Shown here: positions 1 to 12,800 of the stretch, piece after piece | Numbering within the stretch: position 1 is the stretch's first letter | How the letters are laid out: the number at the start of each line of letters is the position of its first letter | Assembly (NCBI GenBank): GCA_951394405.1 | Contig: OX596335.1 | Span: forward strand, 62,001-126,000 | DNA length: 64,000 bases | Source of the DNA: Coprinellus micaceus | Taxonomy: Eukaryota > Basidiomycota > Agaricomycetes > Agaricales > Psathyrellaceae | Direction: 5' to 3' | Translations under genes and position numbers: made by a program | Notes under the pieces: generated by a model | Database searches by the model: none | Told to the model about the DNA's origin: nothing | Seen by the model: only the letters and a program-made list of their open reading frames with translations

Positions 1-21
1 ACGCATTTTCTCCTCGTTTAG

Positions 22-1316
22 GTGCCCGACTCTGGTACGATCAACGGTCGTGGGCGATACATCGGTGGTCCCTCTGTTCAGCGTGCCCGCATCAATGTTG
101 TTCAAGGCAAGAGGTACCGCTTCCGCGTTGTTAACCTCTCCGCCTATGCCGGCTACACGTTTTCCGTTGAGGGGCATTCGCTCACCGTCATCGAGGTACG
201 TCTCCGAACTCTCTCGTATTCTCGCGTAATCAACCAACTGAAAAATCTTCAGATCGACGGTATCAACCACGTCGCCAAAGAGGTCGATGGTTTCGACATC
301 TTCGTAGGCCAGCGCTACTCCGTCGTTCTCAATGCGAACCAGCCTGTAAAGAACTACTGGATCCGCGCTCCCATCGAGCTTCAGCACGACAGTGACAATG
401 ATAACTGTAAGTCCCTCTCTTTACGCCCAAGATCAAATCTGATTCGTGATGTTCTAGTTGATCCCGAGAACGTCTACGCCGTACTTCACTACGAAGGAGC
501 TCCCGATGCTGAGCCTACCACTCGGGCAGATCGCGATCCCGACAACGTTCTCAAGGAACATGAGCTCGCTCCTCTCGAGAACCCGGGTGCACCAGGTGGA
601 AACGCCCCGGCTGACCACATCATCGACTTACAGTATTCTCGTACCACCAACGGTGGAACCAAGGTGAGTTCTGAGACGGTATGACAATTTCGCGCTGACA
701 GGACCTTCTCGTGTAGTGGATGTTCAATGGTATTCAATACCTTTCGCCGAACGTACCCACGCTCCTCAAGATCATGAGCGGTGCGACTGTCGCCGCTGAC
801 TTCACGACCTCCGAGCACACGATCGTCCTCGCCCACAATGAGATCGTCGAGATTCACTTGCATGGCTCTGCGAACGGCCATGTTCACCCGTTCCAGTAAG
901 CGGAGTATCACACTATCTTGAAAGGCTTCGGAGACTTACTGGTATTTCCTCGTAGCCTCCATGGCCACGCCTTCGACATCATCCAAGGGAACGACGGCCC
1001 GTCTAACTTCGTCAACCCTCCCCGACGGGATGTCTTTGGTCTGAAAGGTGGAACCGGGATCATTCGTTTCAAGGCGGATAATCCTGGACCTTGGTTCCTC
1101 CATTGTCACATCGGTACGTTCAACCTGTCGTGTCGTCACCTATCCAGAGGGTATTCGTTTATTCTTTGTCTAGATTGGCATCTCGAGGCTGGCCTTGCGG
1201 TCGTATTCGCTGAGGCGCCGGAGGAGCAGCGCGCTGGACCCAATGCCCAGATCATCAAGCAGGAGTGGCTCGATCTCTGCCCGATCTACGACGCACTCGC
1301 TCCCGAGCTTCAGTGA
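22..1316 (+). CDS. Laccase (multicopper oxidase), 3' part
   Basis: This is the C-terminal part of a secreted multicopper oxidase that oxidises phenols and reduces oxygen to water. The 5' part lies outside the window, which opens in an intron ending in TTTAG at 21. The reading starts VPDSGTINGRGRYIGGP and is interrupted by introns near 195-250, 404-458, 664-718, 897-954 and 1115-1173. Two of the four laccase copper signatures can be rebuilt across introns. HPFHLHGHAFD spans the intron at 897-954. HCHIDWHLEAGLA spans the intron at 1115-1173 and holds the type-1 copper cysteine and histidines, with Leu at the axial position. The end, CPIYDALAPELQ, is a normal laccase tail. No frameshift is seen. 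The family is certain. Laccase proper rather than another multicopper oxidase is very likely from the spacing of the last motif. Confidence 0.93.
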
Positions 1317-4300
1317 ACAGCCCGCCGTCGTACCAGGCGATAGGCATATATCTATATCTGTTGGACTCAGTTCTCGTTGTGTACTAAAGTTCTGAAACGG
1401 ACGCCCCTTGTGTATTCTTTCGTTCTCTTCGTTCCCCCCAATGACTCGAGTAGGAACCCACTGTTGTTTCCGAGTCTTCCAGAATGATACTGTTTAAATT
1501 GCGTGTACGTTCCCTGACTGCGCGATCAGAGGACTTCTCGTAAAATGTGCCCGCCCACAACAATAATGATATGGAAAGATCAGAGGCTGCCGTGGTCTTC
1601 ATTCCGGTATGATAGGAACGACCATGCCAATTCCTATCCTCCTATTGACAAGGCACAGTAAGTATATTCCATTAGCATTGTGACTGAAGGCCGAGTGATA
1701 ATCAACGCCGAAGAGCGGCATCGACTCATCATCGCTGGCGCTTCCCGTCGAATTGACGGAACGGCCAGGTCACTACCTGTGGATTTCGGGTCGGGAGGGC
1801 CAAACCCTACGAGAAAGGACACTCGACGCAGCGAATGACGTCTACGAGATGGGCAGGTATGTTCGAGAGAGAGAGCGGTTTTGACCTGCCATCTTTCGCC
1901 ACTCGCCTTCAACAGCTTTTTGATACGGGCGAACGTGGTCGCCACGTTAACGGGACGCAGACCCCATACTGCCAGATTCTCACTAGCGTTGAAGCAAGTA
2001 GGGATGAGGGCGGTCGTTGACCTCCTCAGGACAGCACACCAGTCGAAGTCGTAGAGTTGCCTAAATACGTCGGCTGCAGAGAGTACCCCGTCCCCAGAGC
2101 TCACTGATAGAGACCCCAGGCCATCAGCCAATCAGGAAGAGCTCCTAGAGCAACAGACATCGACAATGCGAGTCGCTCGATGAACTCTTAGCTTGAATTG
2201 GCCGTCGGACGAGGGAGCACCAGCGGGAGACGAGCTTCACCCAAGTGAGACGATGTACAGGGGGTCTCTAACGATGAGCGGAGTGCGGCGAGGGCAGTGA
2301 AGAGAGAACAGCACCACATAGGCCCGTCATCGAACACGGCCAGCTGGGACCCCACCACGCCAAAACGTCAGGTTTACCACATTTAAATGGTGAGGATACC
2401 GACGGCAATCGGCCGCACGGTAACCCACACGTGAGCGGCTTCAACCTGTAGCCAAGCGTGGAGAGGAGGGAGAGAGTGGCTGATCTCGACGGAAGGGAGG
2501 ACAGCCGACTCGGTCGAAGACAATGAGATTGTAGTTCTGGATTCCCTGAGAGAGCACCCCAAGGGGCGGCCCTCAGAGCAAAGGCTATTTGACGAATGCC
2601 GCGTCGCGGGACGAGGAGGGTCCTTTGGAACTTGGACATAAGATGCTTCGTCATCAGAAGGATCACGAGAGAAGGCATATGCGTACCTTCGAGAGTGTAA
2701 ACCTGCCATGCATGATGAAACCCCATTTCGAGACCGCCTATCACGCCCCCTACCGAGCCAGCGAAGCGACTGAACCGATTGTCGTTGCTGCCCATTGACA
2801 GAAGCGAATTACCACACTGGATCCAGGTCCTCGAAGAGCCGGGAGAAGAGTCGTCGACGAAGTCCACGAAGTGAAGCTCAGCCGGTAGGGGAAGGAGCGA
2901 ATGAGAGAAACCCATAAGATAGACGTCAAGGCGAAAGGAGGCTCCCCGAATGGCCCGCAATCGCCGACGGCACTCGTGCCGTTTCCCACCCCTATCGGTC
3001 GAAACCCTCCTTGGGTGAGCAACTTCAAGCGAGATTGAGCGGGTCACGGAAGGCAAGTATCCATGAGAGACGACAACCCAGCCGTGCGCCTGCCCCCAAA
3101 GCACTTCATCCGCACATAACGTTTACTTCGACAAAGAGGCACTGTGGATACAGTCGACAAAATGTCGTGCCCAGCGGTGCGCGCGTGGTCGAATTGTCCG
3201 CCGTGAGGGGAGTTCGCGTGCTTTTGTGCATACTGGATGGGAAGGAGTTCCAGAGAGGAGTGTTGTCGAGCTCCAGGAGCGATAGAGACCCAACTTCGTT
3301 CCCCACTCGCCCTCAACAGCATTTGGATTGGGCGATTCGGGTATAACATTGGCGCAACCCACCACGGCCCACATCTCGCAGCGTCGAGTCGAGTAGGGAT
3401 ATAGGCGAGAGCATACGAATCTTGGAATCGATGTCCAAGCTGTCGTTGTCGCTCTCCCGAACCCAGCTCCTCATGGTACCAAGATCCAGTGGAGCGGTTA
3501 ATCGAGTAAGTCGGATGGATCGCAGCAGTACAAAGACACGACGCAGATCCTGCGCACTTCAGATATATCACGGAGGGCTGGAAGTCGTAGGGAGGCTGAA
3601 AGTCGATTATCTGGCCAGAAGTCGCGTATCCCATGGTGCACCATTATGAATCCCTATCGGACCGCCAGGGAAACGCCGAGGAGCGAGGACAGCATACGTC
3701 CCTCAGACGATGACCCAAAGCCCCCGATGTCCGGTGGTTGGTCAGGTATAGGGAAAAAAAGGGAGCCGTAGACAATGCCAGAATAGCCACAGGATTTGGT
3801 GGTCGCCGAAGGAGATCAAGAAGACGTAGAACCGAAAGGACGCCTGTCGTAAACACGGAAGTTGAAGAACGCTTTCAACGAGGCGGAAGCCTACATCTGA
3901 GCGAGATTCAGATCCGGTGGCTATATCAAACAGTCCTTGCGCTCTACTTTACTCACGATCGGGTCTATCGGTGCGTAGAATCGGAAGGAAGGTCCCTCTT
4001 GGGCTCCTCGTTGCCCCCTAAAACAGGGGAGTGGCCCCGGCGAGGTGAAGTGCACCGGCCAGGGCAGTCTCCAACTGATCCTGACCACGAAGAGCCTTCC
4101 TTACCACCACCACACGTCCTAGATCCTGTTCAGCTACCAGGGCACCGATGGTGGAGTAGGGAGAAGAACACGAGGGAGAGCCAAGACGCACCGTCAACCG
4201 AATCAGTCCCAAATGGGCCACGAAGCGAAAACACTCTGAACCAGAAGCTGAGGATTGCAAGCGAAGCGTGCTGCCATGCCAATGTACTCATGGTTCCACA

Positions 4301-6158
4301 GTGTCATCGCAAGCGAGGCGCGTTGAGCGGACGGTGCATGGGCTACGCCCGAGATGCACTGGCAAACATCAGAAGTCCAGACCCCCCGAGAAGCTGTCCA
4401 TCGCAGACGAACCTGAACCGAGTAACACGTCCTCCAGGGGAAGCCTCGATGAGTCCAATAATCCTGTGAATACACAGGCAAACCAGTAGTGTCCACCTCG
4501 CCGAGGACTGCGGGAAGCAGGAGCAAGAGCAAGTAGCCCAGCACGACGTGATATCCAAAACCGACCGACGTAGACGGGCGGGTATAATTGTAGCGGAACG
4601 GCCTCGCTGAGTAGAAATACGGTTGGGAAGATAACCCTCTCGGAGCCTGAGGTCAGAGCGGCTGGTGGAGGGTCAGTGAAGGTCGTCTGCGAAAGAAGGC
4701 GCAACATACCACCCACGTTGGTCAAAGTACTCCCTTCTTGTCCCCAGTTCACCCCGTCCCCCTATAGTGACTCAGGCGTCGACGGAATTTGCGAAGTCAT
4801 CGATGGTGTCTTGCAATGCACTCGACCACTAACCCAGCACGGCCCACAACGAGCCCATGACTTGCCTGAGGCGTGATTTTGGGAAGCAACATTAGGGAGA
4901 TCTTCGTAGCTGGATAATTGTGCATATTTGAGGCAGGGTACGAGGAGGTGGATTGGCATGGTGGAAGGTCAGGTAGAAGCGAGGCAATCAAAAACTCGCC
5001 TGAGATTGTCCGGTAACTCCCGCCGGCATTCCTAGCCGTTTCACACCCCTATGTCAACGGGCGCTAAGTCCGACGAGAGGCCTAGACTCACAGCCGCGAT
5101 CGTCTGAGATAACAGAGGGAGGATTGTGGTACGAGGAGGTCGAGAATATCGTAAATTGCGTGGCGCACCATTTTGTCTTTGACCTTCGATGCAGTGCCCT
5201 CGTTCCTCTTCATTTGACTGGCCGGTAGCAGTGCTAGCACCGTTTGTAACGGTAGGGTGTAACTCCAGGAGATACCCGAAGATCCCATCCCGATCACGCC
5301 GAATGGATGCACCAGTCACTCTACCCTTGACGGCGGTCAAATTGTCATTCTCCAGTGCGGCCGTGGTGACTTTGTAGCTCGTTTCTGATCATGACCCTCA
5401 GGGTGCCACGGATCCCCTTTCTAACGGTGAGCTGCGAACCCAACAGAAGTCATGCAACGGTCCCCTTGTCGAATCATCTGCTGGTGGAATGCCGTTATTC
5501 GATAGGGTGACACACCCGATCGTAAGAAACTACTCTGCATTGCCGGCAGTAAACGAGTAAGCCCAATCGTACCTCACACATTGTCCCAGCATTTGTATAT
5601 CCGCTCGGAGCCCGTCAACTTCGACAGCTCATATTTTACACCCCCAGACGACGGACTTGAAGCGAATGAATACCCCAAGGATTATCACTTTGAAGAACAA
5701 CAGCCAGACCGACCTGCCCGCTGAGCCCGCGGGCAGCTTTGATTTTCATTGGACGCCTATCTCCATCCGCATCGTCCAGGGCCTCGGCGCTTCATACGAG
5801 CTGCGACTAGTGGTCCCTGCTACCCAGTATGCCAATAGCTACAACCGGCGACTGTCCACAGCTAGAGCTCCCTTCATTTCGCACGCAACAAGGATGTCAT
5901 TGTGGGGATAGGTTGCGCCCCACAAGTCCACACAGTGTCCGTCCGAGCCTCGAGTCGGGAAAAGGACAGCTGAGCGAGGACAAGTGATCGTAAATTTCGC
6001 TTGCATCCATTAATTGCGGGCGCTAACAGGCTCGCGTGCGGGAGCTGAGTTCCAGGATTGGTAGCCACGTTCCTCGAATCGAGGCCCCGCCACCATTCTC
6101 GCCGTCACGTCGATAGTCCTAAGGCACCATCTCCCGCCACCGCTCACAACCTGCGCAC
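1317..6158. other. 4.8 kb gene-poor, degenerate region
   Basis: No convincing gene is visible on either strand. Open frames of 60-280 codons exist, but they are arginine-, serine- or proline-rich, overlap on opposite strands and contain no motif I recognise. Two stretches on the minus strand, near 1890-1990 and 3290-3400, resemble each other. Both carry LL-ASGER in translation and a CACTCGCCYTCAACAGC-like stretch on the plus strand, which suggests an old duplicated sequence. I take the region to be decayed mobile or duplicated DNA. Confidence 0.5.
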
Positions 6159-6166
6159 TATATAAA
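6159..6166 (+). promoter_or_regulatory. TATA box of the subtilase gene at 6288
   Basis: TATATAAA lies about 125 bases before the start codon. It is followed by a pyrimidine-rich stretch with CTCTTCC and CCCTTC runs at about 6220-6255, the usual transcription-start context in highly expressed fungal genes. Confidence 0.65.
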
Positions 6167-6287
6167 CCTCATGCCCGCTCACCTAGGGCTCCATCGACTC
6201 GTTCTCAGCCGTCGAGTGTCTCTTTCCCTCACCTTCTCTTCCTTCCCTTCACCACTACCCCACACTCGTTACTGAACTCTCCTCAAA

Positions 6288-8209
6288 ATGAAGTTCCTCA
6301 CGCTCTTTTGCACTGTTTCCTCCTTCCTCATCCCGGGTATTCTCGCCGGGCCGACGCCCGCCATTACCATCCAGACCGTCCAAGGCCAGAAAACAGACCG
6401 TCACATTGTCATGCTCAAACCCGGTGTTGGGAAGACGGGCGTTCTCAGCCAAGTGTCTGGGATCAGCGGACTCAAGCCCGAGACGAATGTCACTGCCCAG
6501 TGGGGTGATGCGTTAAATGGCTTCGCAGGTGAGCGATTGAAGAGCCTCTCTCGAAGAATCGGAAGCTAATTGGCTTTTCAGGTAACTTCAATGCCGCGAC
6601 CCTCGCCGCGCTCGCGAAGAACCCGGGTGTAGCGGGCATCGTTGAAGATGGAATTATGAAGACGACTGCTACCGCGTACGTGGATACCGTGTATAAACTT
6701 TCGCTTGCGACTGACTTCCTCTCCTCACTACAGCACCAACGAGCCCTGGGGCCTCTCGCGTATCAACTCCAAGGGACGCCTTGGATGCTTGGACAAGTTC
6801 GTCGCACATTCCCCTTCTGGCGTACCCCCTCTGACACTCAGTACAGGGCTCTCACATATACCTACAAATACGATGACAGGGCTGGGCAAGGCGTAGATAT
6901 CTACATCATTGGTATGTCCTGGTCAACCTCGCCCATTCGACTAGTTGATCCAGATATGGAATAGACACTGGAATTCGCACCACCCATGTACGTGACACGA
7001 TTTCGCGTCGCACCATGCTGAGATACTTATACTGATTGACCACGTCCGTGCCAATAGCAAGACTTTGGTGGTCGTGCGAAGTGGGCCAAGACCTTCGGCG
7101 GTTACGCGTACGTACATGACACCCTCCGCACAAATTCTCCTTCTGACGATCTCACAGGAACGCGGACGGAAACGGCCACGGAACTCACTGCGCGTAAGCT
7201 ACTCCCCCAACTCTTCCCGACCCGGCAATTAACCACTGAGCGATAATAGCGGAACCGCTGTTGGAGGTCGCTGGGGTGTTGCGAAGAAGGCCAACGTCTT
7301 CGCTGTCAAGGTTCTCAGCGATGCCGGATCTGGGTCGACTTCCGACGTGTAAGTGGGGGTTGACGCCATCTATGGAGAGATCTAATGTCTTTCTACAGTA
7401 TCAGCGGTATCAACTACGTTCTCGCTCAAATTAAGATCACGAAGAGGCCCTCTGTCGTCTCCATGTCTCTAGGTGGGAGCCCCAACACAGCTTTGGACGC
7501 CGCTGCGAAGGCCGTAAGTGACGGGCACGTCTCGGGCTTTTAACTGAATTCTGATACGCATCCCATCTGCCTATAGCTCGTCATTGCGGGAATCCACGTC
7601 GTTGCCGCCGCCGGAAACTCAAACGTCGACGCTATCAACAGCTCCCCCGCCCGAGTCACAGAGGTTATCACGGTCGGAGCTAGCACCATCACCGACGACC
7701 GCTCTTCCTTCTCGAACTATGGCACCCTCGTCGACGTCTTCGCTCCCGGAACCAACATTCAGAGCGCCTGGAAGGACAGTGATACCGTGCGTCTTTCCCT
7801 TCCTTCAATCGCTTAGTCGACTAATACACCCTTCGGCTACGTTAGGCAACCAACATCATCTCCGGGACTTCCATGGTACGTTCTCAGGTACCCTGAGTAC
7901 GATGTGCTTAGTGCTAACAGGACTTTCGAATCTCAGGCTACCCCTCACGTCGCCGGTCTCGTTGCCTACCTCATCTCTGTTCAAGGCAACTGCAGTCCCG
8001 CTGTTATGTCACAGAAGCTGAAGGACATGTCGCTCAAGAACATGCTCAACCCTTACAGCCTGCGTGAGTTCTTCGATCACCCCCCCCCCCTCTCCCCTCG
8101 AATCCTCGGCCGCATCGTTCGCTTTATTCATCGGTCATTTTACTGACGCTTCCTCTCGGTAGCTTCCGGAACTGCGAACAGGCTCGTCAGCAACCAGTAT
8201 CTGATTTAA
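6288..8209 (+). CDS. Secreted subtilisin-like serine protease (S8A, proteinase K type)
   Basis: Predicted secreted endopeptidase. The start is ATG at 6288 with AAA before it, and it encodes the signal peptide MKFLTLFCTVSSFLIPGILA. An I9-type inhibitor propeptide follows (HIVMLKPGV, then QWGDALNGFAG). The mature domain carries the triad in the family's order. Asp is in DTGIRTTH (near 6964). His is in GNGHGTHCAGT (near 7170-7190 and across an intron to 7250). Ser is in GTSMATPHVAG, split by an intron at about 7874-7936. The oxyanion-hole asparagine lies in VAAAGNSN. About eight short introns interrupt the gene, and the product is about 390 residues, normal for proteinase K-like fungal enzymes. 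It ends NRLVSNQYLI. No disabling change is seen. It could be a cuticle-degrading or nutritional protease; the sequence does not decide. Confidence 0.93.
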
Positions 8210-9068
8210 ATGAGCTTCCGCCGTCCACGGCGCCAATCATTCTCTGCCTCTGTTGTGTAGTAGCTGTGGGACTTTGTAGTGACCAGCTTGTATGGACTCG
8301 CACTCATTCCTGGTGGACCTTCTGTACGCGACTTGTTTGTACCCCTATCTGTATCCCTTGACCTAATAGTAGCACCTTGCCCTTACTCTATGCTATGGGC
8401 GTACCCAGGCGTGCTGTTCTTCCGCTGTGCATTTCGTTTACCTACTACTTCGTCACCTCAGGAAGTCGGAGTGGTTGACCGGCTGTGCGACCTTCCGGTG
8501 GAGGTCGGCACTATGTGATGTAATTCCGATGTTTCATGCTGGTATTGAAAACTGATCCCTGATCCTGGAGGCACGGCACGGGGCACTTTGCATACTCTCG
8601 GGACAACGTACCCGCCGGTAAATGGGCGCCAATCAAATGGCTATCCTAAACCGCCGGCATCAGTCCCACAGACAGATCCTGCTTCCTTTCACATCTCGGT
8701 TGGGGGTCCCTGACAAGTTTTAGGTCCCATTCCAGTGCAATTTGGGGTCATACACGCGTCCCAATATGGACCTTGTTGTGCAACAGCTCGAGCGACGTCG
8801 GCGCGTACTCGGAATTGCGAGACTTGGGTGTCTAGGCAGTATGTCTCCCAGACTCAGCAACCTCGACTGGGTATCTAAATAGGCACCAAAATACAGAGTC
8901 GCCGCATACTAGGACGAGTTTCAGCTGATGCGAATGCCGGAAAAACATAGCTAATAGTACCTGCTAGAGACTCGATGGGTCCATGGTTTGTCCGTTGGGT
9001 GAAGAGAGAAACACTTTATAACATCGGTCTCAACATCTCGTCTGGACATCATCCTCATCCTGTCTAAC
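8210..9068. other. Intergenic, no gene seen
   Basis: This is the 3' flank of the protease and the promoter of the first DUF6533 gene. The only notable element is a TATA-like TTATAAC at about 9015, some 50 bases before the ATG at 9069. Confidence 0.5.
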
Positions 9069-10725
9069 ATGAACATTGATGTGCGGACCACTCGCACGAT
9101 TCTCGACCTCATCTCTGAGTTGAAACTCAGGCATATCCAAGAGCACGTCATTCGTACGTACCGCCCCGGTGCTCGAGACCGCATCGCGATAACTGGTGGT
9201 TTCAATTACAGTATCCAGCTACACTTCATTGGTAAATCACGCTGTCCTGAGAGTGCCGACTAGTTGATTGACATTCGCAAGATCTACTACTATGTGACGA
9301 CTTTCCACGAGGAGATCACGCACATATGGCCGCAGGAGCGTACTTTGGGGAAAGTTCTATTTTTGACGACAAGATACACTGCGGTTCTAACGATGACCCT
9401 GACGCTTATGGGTGAGTTCTGGGAGTCTACGCGTCGCGACACTGAGTTTGAGCGGCGCGCCCATAGCAGACTGGAGGAACCACACGACCATCTCAATCAC
9501 TGTACGTCACTTTCCGACTCCACGCTGTCCGAAAGTGCGATGACTGATGGAATGAGCCACAGGGATGCAGAGCCGCGACATATATCCAATATTGTGAGTC
9601 TGTACTGACAGAGGTTCCGGAGTGCGTGACAATAATTCCAGTAGTCGCTATTGAAATCTGTCGTACGTCTGCTGAAGGTATCTACCTCCGCTTCATCAGC
9701 TCGTAGGGTCACGGCGAGCTGATATGATCTCGGCTCCAGCGACCCTCTGTGTGTGCCTGTACGCCCTGATGGGTGGGAAGCGACGGTACTTCTGGATACT
9801 GATTGGGGCGTTCCTCGTACGTGACTCGAAGTGTATGAGTTTAGCCTGCTCTGATCATACGACAGGCTTTGACGATCCCAATATTGACTCTGGACCTGCG
9901 GCGCGTCTTCGTGGAGATAGGTCAGCTCGTAATACTTGTAGACGACCAATCCCCGCTAATATATTCCTTAGAGTTTCAAAGGTCAGCTGTGGACGACGTC
10001 TTGGGGTACCCCTGTAGCTATAAGCTGGGGCGGCTACCCTCTCATACACAGATCGCCAACTACCTATCCTTTGTTCGTACAGCCCGTACGTCTTCTTCCG
10101 CGCCCTCCTGTGGTCGATCTTGGATAACGGAAACTTTACGAAGTGGCTCTTCTTGCGGGATTTGTCACCATCGTCGTGCGGTATCGAAAACAAAAATACA
10201 ATTTGATCCGAGTGATTAAACGCGAGGGAGGTTTCTACCATATCTCTGCACTAGATACGCTCTAACATACTCTCGCAAGTGTACGAGCCATGAACATACC
10301 CAGTTTTCGCCTCCTTGGGGCTTTATCGCTGAGTCCTGGCAGCTCGGTGAGTCATGTTGACAGGTGCTTATTGTCTAGCCCCTGATTTCAGGTCAGATTA
10401 AGGACTCCTATGGTATTCTCGTTGCGTGAGTGGCTCACTCGTCGCTGAACACGATCGAACTCCTCACGTCATCTATGCTAGACTGAGATGGGCCCTTGTT
10501 CTGGTCTTTGTGGACAGACTCCTCCTGCAGATGAGGAAGCTCGATGATTCGGAAATTAGGGTAGCTATTTCAACCCTAGTGTTCCAGGACGACACCCATG
10601 AGCCATCCTCGTGCGAAACAGGAATTTCCGATGAGAGTGTAGATCAGCATAATAATAGTGACCTTATATCTGTCCGTGGAGAAACTGGGACCGGTACAAA
10701 AGCCTGTAATACTTCGACCGTCTAA
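9069..10725 (+). CDS. DUF6533-type seven-helix membrane protein, copy 1
   Basis: Member of the basidiomycete DUF6533 family of multi-spanning membrane proteins; function unknown. The start is ATG at 9069 (MNIDVRTTRTILDLI). The family block YYYVTTFHEEITHIWPQ then LGKVLFLTTRY lies in the second coding exon (9276-9410). The next exons give a helix around TLCVCLYALMGGKRRYF, the DDVLGYPCSY block, and AGFVTIVVRYRKQKYNLI followed by VIKREGGFYHISAL. The end has LRWALVLVFVDRLLLQMRK and an acidic, hydrophilic tail ending in STV. About ten short introns are inferred from GT..AG edges and from alignment with the sister copies in this window. It is the most diverged copy in the N-terminal helix (no WQI motif). 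Exon edges between 9500 and 10100 are approximate. Confidence 0.8.
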
Positions 10726-11452
10726 GCTCGTGACATAAACACATCTACACCACTGAGGGCGACGGTGTGGATGCAGGAGATATCAGCTTCCGCACTCCAA
10801 GTAGGTGGTGGAGTGCCGGTCCCACGATTATAATGGCGGATCCCAAAGACCACTTACAACCCCCGTGCCGCAAGAACCCCGCTGATGAAGTCATTCTTTG
10901 GAAGATCGGTGATTCAGAAACAAGTATCCCGGGACGGCCGTCCCAACGATAATCATTTGTCACATTCGATATGAGGCTAGCTCGTGCGGTTCGCACCATT
11001 TGAGGAGAGAGCACGCTACAGGGAGCATCCCTGGCCCATGCTGAGACAGCTGGAGTGAGTATATATACAAGGCCTGGAAGCTTCGAATGAAAGGAAGCTA
11101 TGGTGTGGAGCCTAACACTCCGAATGAAAGGAAGGCATGGTATGAAGCCTATGACGACGGAAAACTGACCGAGAAGCAACGGGTCCGAGTTAAATCAACA
11201 TCTCGAAGGACGAGTTGACGACACCCAAATTAACCGCACTACCTCCATACCTGTGAAGACCGGTCTTACGGCAAACTCAATCAACACGTTGAACGGGGGC
11301 ACCTCAGGGACTCCTATCTCCAGATACCGGATCTTTTGCGAGTGGTACTTATTTTCATATACGTTTCGAAGGCTGTCGCATATCCCCCGTCCTCTCCTCG
11401 AGATGCACAGTGCCTTCTAATTCGTGTGGCTCTGGGACAGGTTAGGACCAAG
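10726..11452. other. Intergenic, no gene seen
   Basis: No open frame here looks like a protein. The stretch contains a 37-base tandem duplication, listed separately, and a TATATATA run at about 11060. Confidence 0.45.
11081..11154. repeat. Two-copy 37-base tandem repeat
   Basis: Units 11081-11117 and 11118-11154 share GAATGAAAGGAAG and TATGGAGCCTA-like stretches with a handful of differences. It may be a replication-slippage product; no function is evident. Confidence 0.7.
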
Positions 11453-12800
11453 ATGTCCCTGATACGGCCGGGGTTCTGGTATCCACAGCGCCTCGACTAC
11501 TATTCAGATCCCTTAGATCCCCTCGCTTCACCTACAGTTGTTTTGGATTACCCATCCGCTGCTCTTGTGTGTGCTCTGGGAATAGGTGGGTTCATTCGTG
11601 TCTGTTTCACCGGCCGGAGGTTGTTACTCGGCTGACATCAATAATCGCCTGTGAACTTCAATTAGGTATTCAGATTCATTTGGCTATCCCAATCCTGCAA
11701 GGGGCGCAGCTCGGCACGTCAAGGCGGCGAAGGCATGCCCGCGGTTTGTCCATCGTCCTCCTTGCAAACGCAGCGCTCGCCATCGCATTCATTGTCACCG
11801 CTACGCTGTACTGCGTGGGATTTCTTGTGAAGCTACAGTCCCTGGGAGGTCGCCAGAAGATCGTAAGGGTAGGGGAGCCTGAGGTTCCTCGGCATTTGAC
11901 ATTGGGAGAAAGGGTGGTCTTGCAGATGATGGCGGTCGGGATGCAATTCATGGTCTTGCTCGCAGATACGCTGCTAGTGTGTATTCATTTTCTTATTCCT
12001 TTTCCTGATTTTTTTCTTCTGTTCCCAATAGGCCATATTCATCGCAAGCGACGGGTCGGTGCTCACTACTGTCTGACAGATATACCGGTGTTGGGTTGTG
12101 TTTCACGGGAAAAAATGGATATGTGCCATTCCGGTCATTCCATATTGTATTTCACTCGGTATGTACCAAATCATCCAATAACCCCCGAACGCCCCCTTTT
12201 AACGACGGCCCCATATCCTCGCCAGCCCTCTCCATATATGGCGTTGTATCGGTTGCACAACACCCAACCCAAGAAGAGTTTACGAGCTATGGGGAGTTTA
12301 TCACCGTCGAGCTCGTGGCGCCATACGTATCTGCGGCAGCGTCATTTTTCGTAAACTTCATAGTCACCACTTCCATTTGCGTACACATCCTCAGAACTCG
12401 AAGGCGCGTGAAGGCTCTCGTTGGGGAATCAAGGTCTACTCCCAGCGACACCCTCTTTGCTGTGGCAATCATCGTGGAAGCTGCCCTGCCAGCTTCTTGC
12501 ACCGCCCTCTACGTCCCTCTCGCGACTTTCTTTACGTTTGGAGGCGTATACGCGTCGAGAGTGGCTTGGGTGGTTTGTACGGTGAGCCGCGGTACATTCT
12601 CAAAATGAAGGGGCTAACGCAGGCACCCTGTGCCTACTGATCAGGCTCTGGCCCCTCAACTGATTGCTGTCAGGGTGATGAAGCGAAGAGACATACACAG
12701 TGTGTGTCAGCGGCACGAGGAAGCAACAAGTATTGAATTCGTGGAGATTACAGACGGCGGAGGGGGTCGGGCTGCGCGATCCCATAGCCTGGAGCCGTAG
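11453..12800 (+). CDS. Basidiomycete seven-helix membrane protein (not DUF6533)
   Basis: Predicted integral membrane protein of the common mushroom type that carries an (L)LxYRCW motif after helix four. I chose ATG 11453 (MSLIRPGFWYPQRLDYY), which leads in frame to a splice at about 11586 and on to GIQIHLAIPILQG. Helices follow in SIVLLANAALAIAFIVTATL, in QMMAVGMQFMVLLADT, and, after a 100-base intron ending CTGACAG at 12081, in LLIYRCWVVFHGKKW. The later exon has helices in YVSAAASFFVNFIVTTSICV, then SRSTPSDTLFAVAIIVEAAL, and the last exon starts ALAPQLIAVRVM and stops at 12798. No stop codon interrupts the spliced reading. The family is widely found in agaricomycetes but has no assigned role. 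It could be receptor-like; that is only a guess from topology. Confidence 0.68.

Noticed and set aside
8080..8093. Poly-C run as a regulatory or recombination site
   Set aside because: It lies inside a short intron of the protease gene and is adequately explained as intron sequence.
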